In this document: positions 51,049 through 59,123 of the stretch, piece by piece
Layout of the letters: each line of letters opens with the position of its first letter
Position numbering within the stretch: the first letter of the stretch is position 1
NCBI RefSeq assembly: GCF_023284065.1
Contig: NZ_JAKIKP010000002.1
Location: 248,001 to 312,000, forward strand
Source of the DNA: Shewanella gaetbuli
Lineage (GTDB): Bacteria; Pseudomonadota; Gammaproteobacteria; Enterobacterales; Shewanellaceae
DNA length: 64,000 bases
Direction of reading: 5' to 3'
Position numbers and translations under genes: made by a program
The notes under the pieces: model-generated
Told to the model about the DNA's origin: nothing
The model's database searches: none
The model's input: the letters and a program-made list of their open reading frames with translations, nothing else

Positions 51049-52710
51049 ATGGACGTTGTTCGAAAGGTACCACTAGAAACGTATGAGTGCGCTGTTAAAA
51101 GGTTTATATGGAAAAATAATAACGTACAAACTACGGATATTATTGACTTAAACTCGATTCCACTTGTAGTCAAGCCAAGTCCCCTTTTTAAAGACGTTAA
51201 ATTGACAAATCGCAAAATTACAGCTTTCGCTGAAGGCTATGGTGGCCTAGGTGTTGGTTTTAACGGAGGGGGTGCGAGAGTCGCAAACGTTGGCAATATA
51301 CAACTTAAAGGTATTGGGGTAACCCCATATCTTGGGGATCATGATAATTTTGCTCACAGTACTGGTATGTACTGCATTGATGAAGCAATTACAGAATCAA
51401 TCAATCACTTAGTATATGCAGAAATACTGCCTTTAGGTGTAGTGAACATGTACGCATTGGCTTTTATTGGTGAAAGTTCACATAATTTTGATTCTAAAAA
51501 AGAATGGACTCATAAGTTATGTATAGGAGTCAGAGAGGTAACGACTAGGCCAGCTCACTTTTTGAGGTCACCTTTTTTTAAGCCTAGAAAAGACTTTGAA
51601 CCGTTTATAGATGGCGATGTTGAGCGCACAAGGCAAGCTTGCCTAAACCTCGGCAATTCGTATAAAAGTCACAAAGAATTTATATTTTTAATAAGTAAAT
51701 TCTTAAGCAACTGTGCAAAACAATTCGCATTTTCACGTTTATTTAGAATAAGTCACGGTTCTGTAACCCCATCAAATATAGGAGTTGACGGTCGTTGGCT
51801 CGACCTTACAAATACCACTTTTGTATTTGATGGGAAAAATTACGCGGCGAGTAATGATACTGTACCTTTTTATTCCGAAGTTCAAAGTATTGCAGATACA
51901 GCTGTTGAATGGATATACACTTATAGCAAATACAACAGAGTATCTTTAAACTCAGACCCACTTATTAAATATTTTTATGAGCAGCTCGACGCATATACCA
52001 ATTACTTTTTCCCACAACTAATTGGTATTGAAAGTGAATCAATCGAGTTTGGAAAACTAAAAAAACCTTTAAAAATACTGAAAGATTACTTTCACATTTT
52101 TAATCATAACAACGGGGAAATTTCCGTAGGTTTCCCTAAGATTAAGGAAGCTACTGATAGATGCACTTTTGCCATTGAAGAGTTGTTTAACGATTTTTTA
52201 AATAATAAAGATTCTAAAAATTACACAGCCGAGGCTCTTTTAACTGTATATAATCATTTGACTGACAATACAAATAAGTCCTATAAGAAGCAGGTAATAA
52301 TTAAAACATCCATTCTAAAATGTTTTAAAATAGCATATTTTTCGTCATTTTTTTACAACGGGCAAATCAGAGAACAAGTGGATAAAAAAATCTCACAAGA
52401 CTTGAATAGTGTCCAAGATTTCATTGATAGTTTCAGAGAAGTTGCAAAGTGGATTTTTCAAAAAAGTGACATTTCCAATACCATTGCTTTTAGTTCTAAT
52501 AGCCTGATAATAAAATATGAACATGAAAGAGACTCCTTTTCAATAGTATCAAGAGGTAACTCCATTATAACAGGTAAAAATTTTAATGAAGAAAAAGTTG
52601 AGGAAATAATCTCTAACCTTCCGAAAAAAAATTTTATTATTCACGATTACAACTTTTTCCCAAGTTTACTTAAGATAATACGTCTATGTAATGCTGTAAA
52701 TCACAGGTAA
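51049..52710 (+). CDS. SelO-like (AMPylase pseudokinase-fold) protein in a microcin-type locus
   Basis: A 553-aa cytoplasmic protein with no close family I can name. ATG 51049 is preferred over 51037 because AAAGGA lies upstream of it. Several motifs resemble the SelO protein-adenylyltransferase fold. A Gly-rich EGYGGLGVGFNGGG precedes QLKGIGVTPY (85-94, with K87), comparable to SelO LKGAGLTPYSR. Glu112/Glu116 follow in the next helix and a VREVTTRPAHF segment comes later. HGSVTPSN (236-243) with Asp252 is comparable to HGVMNTDN...DYG of SelO. The C-terminal 300 residues are AT-rich, Lys/Asn-rich and unrecognised. By position and by its pairing with the next gene it may be the counterpart of MceJ/MchC, the partner needed with MceI/MchD to modify class IIb microcins. 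It could activate the peptide's C terminus with ATP. Function inferred. Confidence 0.6.
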   Translation: MDVVRKVPLETYECAVKRFIWKNNNVQTTDIIDLNSIPLVVKPSPLFKDVKLTNRKITAFAEGYGGLGVGFNGGGARVANVGNIQLKGIGVTPYLGDHDNFAHSTGMYCIDEAITESINHLVYAEILPLGVVNMYALAFIGESSHNFDSKKEWTHKLCIGVREVTTRPAHFLRSPFFKPRKDFEPFIDGDVERTRQACLNLGNSYKSHKEFIFLISKFLSNCAKQFAFSRLFRISHGSVTPSNIGVDGRWLDLTNTTFVFDGKNYAASNDTVPFYSEVQSIADTAVEWIYTYSKYNRVSLNSDPLIKYFYEQLDAYTNYFFPQLIGIESESIEFGKLKKPLKILKDYFHIFNHNNGEISVGFPKIKEATDRCTFAIEELFNDFLNNKDSKNYTAEALLTVYNHLTDNTNKSYKKQVIIKTSILKCFKIAYFSSFFYNGQIREQVDKKISQDLNSVQDFIDSFREVAKWIFQKSDISNTIAFSSNSLIIKYEHERDSFSIVSRGNSIITGKNFNEEKVEEIISNLPKKNFIIHDYNFFPSLLKIIRLCNAVNHR

Positions 52711-52716
52711 TGAGCA

Positions 52717-53136
52717 ATGAACGATTCATCAAAGAGTATATTTGAACAAGTTCTAGAAATCAGATGCAATACAGGTATTAATACTCCTGCATATCTTTTG
52801 CAGTGGATAAGCAACTCCTCAAAATCTAAATGTGTTCAGGTATTTAATGATCCCTTTGGTAGACCAAATGGATATATTATCTGGGCCAATATTAATAAAG
52901 AAACAATGAAACAAGTTCAGAGGGAACGAAAATTCCCGTGTTATCCCTATGAGTGGCAAGAAGGTCATAACAAACTTATTTTAGAAGTATTGTTCTCCAA
53001 CGGATTTAACTCTTTCAACGTAAGAAGTTTTAAAAACTTTTTAAAAATGCAAAAATCTTTCTGCTATGTCAAAAAAAATTTATTTAAAGTGTGGATTAAA
53101 AAAGATAAAAAGTACTATCCTGTGAATATAGAATAA
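52717..53136 (+). CDS. HlyC-like acyltransferase (MceI/MchD-type)
   Basis: A 139-aa protein starting 6 bases after the previous stop, so translationally coupled. GYIIWANINKET (from G52) matches the HlyC block AYCSWANLSLENE, and EWQEGHNKLILEVLFSNGF (from E79) aligns with DWTSGDRKWFIDWIAPFGD. Two catalytic positions differ from HlyC. The His23 region reads GINTPAYLLQWI with no His, and the Asp92 position appears to be Glu90. HlyC acylates lysines of RTX toxins. The related MceI acts with MceJ to join a glycosylated siderophore to the terminal Ser of microcin E492. Since the precursor here has no Lys, ordinary lysine acylation of it is excluded. Strongly AT-rich. Confidence 0.68.
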   Translation: MNDSSKSIFEQVLEIRCNTGINTPAYLLQWISNSSKSKCVQVFNDPFGRPNGYIIWANINKETMKQVQRERKFPCYPYEWQEGHNKLILEVLFSNGFNSFNVRSFKNFLKMQKSFCYVKKNLFKVWIKKDKKYYPVNIE

Positions 53137-53162
53137 GCGTCCAGCTAACGGCACCTAGCCAT

Positions 53163-53500
53163 TTACCTTTGCTTGATATTCCACGGCAGTAAAGACTCAA
53201 CGTCACTTGGGTTATCCGTCAAGCCTTGCAGGCAATTAGCGAGACACTCATGCACGACTAGGTCGCTGGCCTTTGCGGTTTCGATGAGACTGTAAAGGAT
53301 TGCGCTGGCACGAGCGCCTCGTGGCATATTTGAAAATAGCCAAGCCTTACGACCTATCACAAAGGGCTTTATCGCCCGTTCAGTTCAGTTGTTGTCGTTA
53401 TTTAATCGGCCATCATTTAAGTAACGTCTGAACTTTTCAAATTGATTCAGCGTAAAAACAATGGCTTTACCCAATGCCATTTTCGGGGGGGGTATCTTGA
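53163..53500 (-). pseudogene. IS66-family transposase (TnpC) C-terminal fragment
   Basis: Reading the minus strand, LGKAIVFTLNQFEKFRRYL, DGRLNNDNN, a TGA stop, then TERAIKPFVIGRKAWLF and PRGARASAILYSLIETAK match the end of IS66 transposases. The stop replaces the Arg codon of the usual NN-R-x-ERAIKPF block. The C-terminal TDNPSDVESLLPWNI is intact. The 5' part is missing beyond a run of G/C near 53488-53494. It closes the right side of the microcin-like island. Confidence 0.87.
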
Positions 53501-53687
53501 TGCTGTAATAGTCATTTATAAAGTTTATCGATGATAATTGTAGATTTTTGCTGCCTTATGGCATATTTGTCGTAAGCACTGTTACATTTGATTGATTCAA
53601 CATAAAACAGCGTAAATTGAGTAAAAAAACCGCAAAAAAATGGCACAAAATAGCTTTGTGCCAAACTGGAGTGGAAGTGAAAAGCGT
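53501..53687. other. Intergenic region right of the island
   Basis: AT-rich sequence between the IS66 fragment and the redoxin gene. It contains GCACAAAATAGCTTTGTGCC (53643-53662), an inverted repeat with arms GGCACAAA/TTTGTGCC (53641-53648, 53655-53662) that could end the redoxin transcript on the minus strand, where TTTTTTTGCGG follows. No gene seen. Confidence 0.55.
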
Positions 53688-54317
53688 TTATTTAACTAAC
53701 TGTGCAGCAGAAATAATCAACTCTGGAGCAGGACGAACTTTGTAGTTAGGGTTAGCGTACATAAATTGAATTAACCCATCAGTATCACTGATATAAATTG
53801 CTGGTACGGGTAATACTAATCTTTCTTCGCCAGAAGACATTTTAAATAAGGTATTCGACACCCCTAGCTTTGCTTGATACATAGAGGTGACTTTTTCACT
53901 GGTATAAAACGCTAATCCAAACGCTTGCCCAGCTTGCATGTGTTCATCTGACAGTAATAGATAATTCAGTTCATTTTTGGTCATTGAAGCTGCTAGTTTT
54001 TCTGGCGAATCAGGTGAAATACCCACTAACTGGTAGCCCATTTCAATCAGCTTAGGTTCAATAGCCTGAAGTTGGCCCATTTGTACATTACAAAACGGAC
54101 ACCAGCCTCCACGATAAAAGAACAGGATTGTTTTTTGCTTAGCGACTAATTCTTGCAAATTAACCGCATCACCTTTGACAGTTTTTAAGGTTACATCGGG
54201 GATTTGATGACCATTTAATAACGGGCTAATGTTGTTTTCATCTATAGCAATAGGTTTAGCAACACTGATAACACTCAAAAAGCTTAAACTGGCGGCAATA
54301 ACAATACTTTTAAACAT
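53688..54317 (-). CDS. Exported AhpC/TSA-family redoxin
   Basis: A 209-aa thioredoxin-fold protein. ATG 54317 (MFKSIVIAAS) has AGGA 6 bases upstream and starts a signal peptide ending near SVAKP, so the protein should work in the periplasm. The active site FFYRGGWCPFCNVQM has a CPFC pair, more like a peroxiredoxin-like/thioredoxin type (the AhpC/TSA_2 group) than a one-Cys peroxiredoxin. The downstream VLPVPAIYISDTDGLIQF is the cis-Pro region. Its role is probably peroxide or disulfide reduction. Upstream lie yceI and a cytochrome b561 gene, also on the minus strand. Confidence 0.85.
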   Translation of the reverse strand: MFKSIVIAASLSFLSVISVAKPIAIDENNISPLLNGHQIPDVTLKTVKGDAVNLQELVAKQKTILFFYRGGWCPFCNVQMGQLQAIEPKLIEMGYQLVGISPDSPEKLAASMTKNELNYLLLSDEHMQAGQAFGLAFYTSEKVTSMYQAKLGVSNTLFKMSSGEERLVLPVPAIYISDTDGLIQFMYANPNYKVRPAPELIISAAQLVK

Positions 54318-54468
54318 AAGGGTTCCTGAAATAAATTGACGATACAGATACAAGACCCTTGGTAATGAGAAATAATTTCAGCAATTTAAATAATATTCAC
54401 ACTCTTGTTAAAGTGGCTACCTGACATCGGTATTCCAATGTCAGGCTAACCTTATCAGCATGGTTCAG

Positions 54469-55056
54469 TTATTGTTTTATGCCTTCAACCACTAATTCAA
54501 GCTCAACATTAGCTGAAGCCGGACCTAAGTCCATGTTTACGCCATAATCTTTCATTTTAAATTCAGTCGTGCCGGTAAAGCCTGCACGGTACCCTCCCCA
54601 AGGGTCCTCTCCCTCTCCGACTATTTCGGCATCAATAGCTAACGGCTTAGTCACACCATTAAAAGTAAAATCACCATTCAACACAAACTTACCATTGCCT
54701 AAATCGTTTATAGAGGTAGATTTAAAACTAGCTTGAGGAAATTTAGCCACATTTAAAAAATCTTCCCCACGTAAGTGTTTATCACGTTCAGCATGATTTG
54801 AATCAACACTGGCGGTTTGAATAGTCACATTAACCTTACCCTGCTCTAGTTTGTCAGCATCAAAACTAAATTCACCAGAAAAGTCATTAAAGCGCCCCAT
54901 GACAAAGCTGTAACCCAGGTGGCTGACCTTAAATTGTATAAAGGCATGTGCGCCTTGAGTATCAATCACATAATCAGCGGCATGAGTATCAGCGCTATAA
55001 AACGCAGGAGCCAACATTGCTGCGCTCAAAGCTGAAGCTAACAATAACTTTTTCAT
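54469..55056 (-). CDS. YceI family periplasmic protein
   Basis: A 195-aa protein with a signal peptide (ALSAAMLAPAFYSADTHA) and the YceI lipocalin-like barrel that binds polyisoprenoid lipids such as ubiquinone-8 derivatives. Conserved parts are the opening YVIDTQGAHAFIQFKVSHLGYSFVMGRF (read over two lines of the protein), RDKHLRGEDFLNVAKFPQA and NGDFTFNGVTKPL. It starts 15 bases after the cytochrome b561 gene; the b561-yceI pair is very common and forms one operon here. Confidence 0.94.
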   Translation of the reverse strand: MKKLLLASALSAAMLAPAFYSADTHAADYVIDTQGAHAFIQFKVSHLGYSFVMGRFNDFSGEFSFDADKLEQGKVNVTIQTASVDSNHAERDKHLRGEDFLNVAKFPQASFKSTSINDLGNGKFVLNGDFTFNGVTKPLAIDAEIVGEGEDPWGGYRAGFTGTTEFKMKDYGVNMDLGPASANVELELVVEGIKQ

Positions 55057-55070
55057 ATTAATCTATCCTT

Positions 55071-55661
55071 TTAATTAATGGTTGAGTCATGCTTATTTGC
55101 AGCACTAGGGCTGCTTTTGTTAAGACTTAACATACGCGTTAAGGTGTTATCTTTATCAATAAAATGGTGTTTAAGTGCCCCTAAAGCATGTAAAACCACC
55201 AAAGCAATAAGAACGTAAGCCGCATATTGATGGAAGCTCCCTGCAAGGTCAGCTTGGTTATCAAATAATTCACCTAAGCTAGGCACCATAAACCAATCGA
55301 AAAACGCAATACCTCGCCCGTCGGCTGTGGATATTAGGTATCCAGAAATCATGATCAACACCAACAATAAATACAATAAACGGTGTGCAACGTGCGCTAA
55401 TTGGGTTTCCCACAAGCGATGAGAAGCTAACGTCTGTGGCTTAATTGAAATCGAACGCCACAATAATCGACACAAGATAAGCACGAATAACAGTAAGCCA
55501 ACACTTTTATGAATATCTGGCGCTGTTTTATACCAACTGCTGTAATACGTTAAGTCCACCATCCAAAAGCCCAAAGCAAACATTCCTATGACCGCAATGG
55601 CTGACACCCAGTGCATTGCGATTGCAATCAATCCATAACCCGTGTTGGTGTTTTTTAACAT
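55071..55661 (-). CDS. Cytochrome b561 family protein
   Basis: A 196-aa inner-membrane di-heme b-type cytochrome of the YodB/CybB kind, with four membrane segments. Heme-ligand histidines lie in IAIAMHWVSAIAVIGMF (segment 1), APDIHKSVGLLLF (segment 2), and ALVVLHALGALKHHF (segment 4). The family may move electrons from ubiquinol to periplasmic partners, consistent with the adjacent quinone-binding YceI protein. It heads the b561-yceI pair. Confidence 0.93.
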   Translation of the reverse strand: MLKNTNTGYGLIAIAMHWVSAIAVIGMFALGFWMVDLTYYSSWYKTAPDIHKSVGLLLFVLILCRLLWRSISIKPQTLASHRLWETQLAHVAHRLLYLLLVLIMISGYLISTADGRGIAFFDWFMVPSLGELFDNQADLAGSFHQYAAYVLIALVVLHALGALKHHFIDKDNTLTRMLSLNKSSPSAANKHDSTIN

Positions 55662-55922
55662 AGCTCGGCTTTTCCTTACGTTATTTAATGAAAACCAGTT
55701 TACTTACTATTTTATGAAATTAAATTAGCAAAATTCGGCAAAACCTTTCTATTTTTTAGAATAATAAGTATTTCTCCCAAATATAAGAATGTTTACGGCC
55801 TCATGAAACTTCAATCATCACTATTTAAACGGCCTTCAATGGAGTAAATGCCTCCTATTGACTCAAAAAGCCATCACCTTGACCACAATATGAGCGAACA
55901 ATAAAAAAGTTTAAAAAACTAC

Positions 55923-55951
55923 TTGCACGATAAAAACCATCCCTATATTAT
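55923..55951 (+). promoter_or_regulatory. Sigma-70 promoter of the tRNA operon
   Basis: TTGCAC (55923-55928), 17-bp spacer, TATTAT (55946-55951), then the GC-rich discriminator GTGCGCA typical of stringently controlled stable-RNA promoters. It lies about 80 bases before tRNA-Phe. The rest of the 55662-56030 gap shows no gene. Confidence 0.78.
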
Positions 55952-56030
55952 GTGCGCACTCCAGACGAGACAGGCCTTAAAGCATAAGGTTATTGAGTCT
56001 GAAGTAGATGATTAAACGCTTAGTTTAATT

Positions 56031-56106
56031 GCCCGAATAGCTCAGTCGGTAGAGCAGAGGATTGAAAATCCTCGTGTCCCTGGTTCGATTCCGGGTTCGG
56101 GCACCA
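56031..56106 (+). tRNA. tRNA-Phe (anticodon GAA)
   Basis: 76-nt cloverleaf with CCA encoded. Acceptor GCCCGAA pairs with TTCGGGC; the D arm has AGCTCAGTCGGTAGAGC; the anticodon loop TTGAAAA carries GAA at 56064-56066; the T arm has GGTTCGATTCC. Phe is assigned from the anticodon. Confidence 0.97.
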
Positions 56107-56112
56107 CAATTC

Positions 56113-56188
<76 letters not shown>

Positions 56189-56195
56189 ATAAAAC

Positions 56196-56225
56196 AAAAA
56201 AGCCACTCAATGAGTGGCTTTTTTG
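56196..56225 (+). terminator. Rho-independent terminator of the tRNA operon
   Basis: 13-bp perfect arms AAAAAGCCACTCA / TGAGTGGCTTTTT around AA, followed by T. It directly follows tRNA-Thr. Confidence 0.94.
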
Positions 56226-56352
56226 TATCTTTTGTTTCAATAGCCCAGCTACACCTAAACGCTGATAGACTTCATTCATATTGACGCCACAAGCATTTAA
56301 TCTACAAGCATTAAACCAACTTTCATTTAAGCTATAGAAATGAACAACAGGC

Positions 56353-56379
56353 AAAAAAAGAGAGCCATTAGGCTCTCTT
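56353..56379 (-). terminator. Rho-independent terminator of nagP
   Basis: Stem AAGAGAGCC / GGCTCTCTT with loop ATTA (56358-56379). On the minus strand it is followed by seven U residues from the A run at 56353-56359. It lies 36 bases after the nagP stop. Confidence 0.9.
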
Positions 56380-56414
56380 AATCGTTATAGCGTTAATATC
56401 AACACTACCAAATA

Positions 56415-57719
56415 TTACTTCCAACTTTTCATCTTATAGCCTTTGACAGCGTAGAATAAGATAAACAAGTAACAAGGGAACATCACCATATAACCACCTT
56501 GCATACCTAATGATGTTGCAGAGCTGGTTAAACCCCAGAATAATGGACCAAATGCGCCCCCTGCAATACCCATAATTAATAATGCAGAACCCGTACTGGT
56601 TAATTTACCCATTCCAGATAAAGCCAACGGCCACACAGCAGGCCAAACAATTGCATTGGCCAATCCTAAAATAGCAATCATTAGTAATGTATCTGGCAAT
56701 TGCGCGCCACCAAATGGCACCAACAATAAATTAGCAATAACATAAGAATCAGTATTACCAAATACAATGCCTGCCGTAAGCAATAAACCAAGAATAGCAC
56801 TGAGCATTAATGCATTTGGTTGAGAAATAAAGCGCGGAATACAAATGATACCTAAAGTGTAACCTAACACCATACATAGCATGGTATATGAAGTCATAAC
56901 CCCATAATTTTCAACGCCTAACGTTAATGCAAACGTACCTATTGTATCACCGGCAATTACTTCTACCGCAACATATACAAACAACGCTACCACGCCTAAA
57001 GCTAAGTTTGGATGAGCCAAAGCTTGTTTAATTTGTCCTTTTTCAGAGTCATCTTCACTTTGTTCTTTTTCAAGTTCAGGTAAAGGTGACTTTTTAACCG
57101 CAATCGCCAAAATACCAATAAATATTGCCATGCCTAAATAAGGATAAATGAGGCTATTGGCCATTTCATCAATTTGAATTTGGGTTAACTCGGTGCCGAC
57201 TCGGTCTTTAAAGCTGTCTAAAATAAGTGCCGTAAATACCATTGGAGCGATCACACCAGCGCCTTTATTTAGAATCCCCATAACACTCACTCGAGCGGCG
57301 GCTGACTCTTCAGGGCCTAAGCGAACAACATAAGGGTTAACAGCGGTTTGCAGTAAGGTTTGCCCTGTACCCATGACAAGTTGCGCCAATAAAAACAATA
57401 CAAAGATTTGTGTTTGCGCCGCAGGAATAAATAACAGTCCAGCAAGCATCATGGTTCCCATACCTAATGCCATACCATTTTTATAGCCGACTTTGCGAAT
57501 AACCCAAGCTGATGGCAACGCGGTAAAGGTAACCGCAATATAAAAAGAAAATAGAATCAGTGAAGCCTGAAATGGGCTAAGTTGTAGAATTTGCTTAAGG
57601 TATGGCATTAAAGAGCCATTCAACCATGTCGCAAAACCGAGTATGAAAAACAGTATGGCGACAATAGCCATCGGCACAAAACTGCTTTTAGGTTGATCTT
57701 TCGTTGCTGTCATTTCCAT
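56415..57719 (-). CDS. nagP: N-acetylglucosamine permease NagP (MFS)
   Basis: Inner-membrane sugar/proton symporter of the FucP/GluP subfamily with 12 membrane segments. It replaces the PTS route for GlcNAc uptake in Shewanella. I start it at ATG 57719 (434 aa, MEMTATKDQ) with CAGG upstream; the ATG at 57743 is also possible. Family marks are ILFFILGFATWLNGSLMPYL and QTLLQTAVNPYVVRLGPEES. A NagR-type operator overlapping a -35 element lies about 115 bases upstream. A separate transcript from the nagK-nagBII-nagA-nagX unit is likely. Confidence 0.94.
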   Translation of the reverse strand: MEMTATKDQPKSSFVPMAIVAILFFILGFATWLNGSLMPYLKQILQLSPFQASLILFSFYIAVTFTALPSAWVIRKVGYKNGMALGMGTMMLAGLLFIPAAQTQIFVLFLLAQLVMGTGQTLLQTAVNPYVVRLGPEESAAARVSVMGILNKGAGVIAPMVFTALILDSFKDRVGTELTQIQIDEMANSLIYPYLGMAIFIGILAIAVKKSPLPELEKEQSEDDSEKGQIKQALAHPNLALGVVALFVYVAVEVIAGDTIGTFALTLGVENYGVMTSYTMLCMVLGYTLGIICIPRFISQPNALMLSAILGLLLTAGIVFGNTDSYVIANLLLVPFGGAQLPDTLLMIAILGLANAIVWPAVWPLALSGMGKLTSTGSALLIMGIAGGAFGPLFWGLTSSATSLGMQGGYMVMFPCYLFILFYAVKGYKMKSWK

Positions 57720-57812
57720 AAACCTGCTCGTTATTTTAGTCATTTATCATTATTGTCTTAGCGGTTTTACTTAGCCTTAAAGCCATTGAGTGCAATAAAC
57801 CAAGCTAGTTTG

Positions 57813-57852
57813 ATAGTAAAACATTATCAATGTTAAGACAACGCTGTCATTT
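57813..57852 (-). promoter_or_regulatory. nagP promoter with NagR operator
   Basis: On the minus strand TTGTCT (57841-57836) and TACTAT (57818-57813) are spaced by 17 bp. The palindrome AAGACAACGCTGTCATT (57835-57851) overlaps the -35. Its core GACA-N-CG-N-TGTC is shared with the site upstream of nagK, as expected of the LacI-family regulator NagR. Confidence 0.85.
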
Positions 57853-57909
57853 ATAATTAAAGGTTACAACTTGTCGCTAGTTAAACTCGAGTAAAAATCT
57901 TGTCGCTTA

Positions 57910-59067
57910 TTAAATACGAATAAAAATATTACGCTTAAACATCCACCACAACACAAGCCATTGCACAGTAATAAAGCCGATCACCGTCATTAACGGCTGG
58001 CTTTCAGCAGGAAACACATTAATCACCCCACCAAAAAGACTTTGAGTAATGTATTGCCAGTTAATTACACTACTTCCAAGATAAACGATAATGGCATTGG
58101 TACCAATCACCACAAACACAAAGGACCACTTCTGCCATTTCAGTACATCAATGATGGCATAAAATAAAGCCAGAAAAAGTAAACTCCACCCAGAGGTCAC
58201 TAATACAAAGCTGGGGGTCCAAAGATCTTTATTAACCGGTATGACGAGATTGACTAACCAGCCCAACGCCAAAAGAAATATTCCTGAACACAACATAATA
58301 GCCACTTTCGCCCAATCGCCTTTGGAGTGAGGACGGACAATAAACTGGCCCACAAAAACACCTATTAATGCGTTTAGCACTGCAGGCACTGTCGACAACA
58401 CCCCTTCAGGGTCTAGTGGTCTATGTTGATAAGCAATACCTGGGCGAAGTAAGCCATCAATATAAGCATTAATCCCGCCTTCCATGGTAAATATTCCAGC
58501 TTGCCCACCGGGAAACGGCATGAAACAGAGTATGAGTCCATAGCCAATCAATATGGCTACAGCAGTGAAAACTTGGGTTGTTAAAGAGGTATGCCATACT
58601 AGTAACGCAGCAAAAAACCACGCAAAACCAATTCGTGCTAACACACTAGAAAAGCGAATTTGCTCAGGTTCTAAGGGAACACCAGTCCCCCAGCCATGGT
58701 TATATAACACCCCTAATACGATGAGTAGGAATAAACGTTTAACGGCATGGTTATAAAGTGGCTTACGAGACTCAAAAGGCAACTTATCAAGCCGCTTAGG
58801 AGATAAGCCTAACGCCACACCAGATAAGAAAATAAACAGCGGGAAAATCAAATCATAAAAAGTAAAGCCATGCCACTGACTATGTAGCATCTGTTGTTCA
58901 GCCACTTGCCAACCGGTCCAACCCGTCAGTAAAAACAGCGCGGCGAATAAGCCTTCGCCACCAATAATCCAAAACATATCAAATCCTCTGAGCGCATCAA
59001 GGGACATTAGTCTAGGTTTAGCGGCTTTAGTTTGCTCAGCAGGTTTTGGATTGCTTGTCGTGGTCAT
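57910..59067 (-). CDS. nagX: NagX, DUF5009/HGSNAT-like membrane protein
   Basis: A 385-aa membrane protein with about ten segments. ATG 59067 is preferred to the TTG four codons earlier. The start motif LMSLDALRGFDMFWIIGGEGL and the LIFPLFIFLSGVALGLS segment place it in the family related to the lysosomal heparan-alpha-glucosaminide acetyltransferase. In Shewanella nag clusters it is named NagX and proposed to act in transport or processing of GlcNAc or chitobiose. It follows nagA on the same strand, after a short hairpin. Confidence 0.9.
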   Translation of the reverse strand: MTTTSNPKPAEQTKAAKPRLMSLDALRGFDMFWIIGGEGLFAALFLLTGWTGWQVAEQQMLHSQWHGFTFYDLIFPLFIFLSGVALGLSPKRLDKLPFESRKPLYNHAVKRLFLLIVLGVLYNHGWGTGVPLEPEQIRFSSVLARIGFAWFFAALLVWHTSLTTQVFTAVAILIGYGLILCFMPFPGGQAGIFTMEGGINAYIDGLLRPGIAYQHRPLDPEGVLSTVPAVLNALIGVFVGQFIVRPHSKGDWAKVAIMLCSGIFLLALGWLVNLVIPVNKDLWTPSFVLVTSGWSLLFLALFYAIIDVLKWQKWSFVFVVIGTNAIIVYLGSSVINWQYITQSLFGGVINVFPAESQPLMTVIGFITVQWLVLWWMFKRNIFIRI

Positions 59068-59082
59068 GGTCGATTCCAATAA

Positions 59083-59103
59083 GGGGCAATACTGAATTGC
59101 CCC
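59083..59103 (-). other. Hairpin between nagA and nagX
   Basis: Perfect stem GGGGCAAT / ATTGCCCC with a 5-base loop (59083-59103) and no U tract. It lies just before the nagX start codon and may stabilise or separate the nagA and nagX mRNA segments. Confidence 0.6.
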
Positions 59104-59123
59104 ATCAATATTGCATGGGCTGA

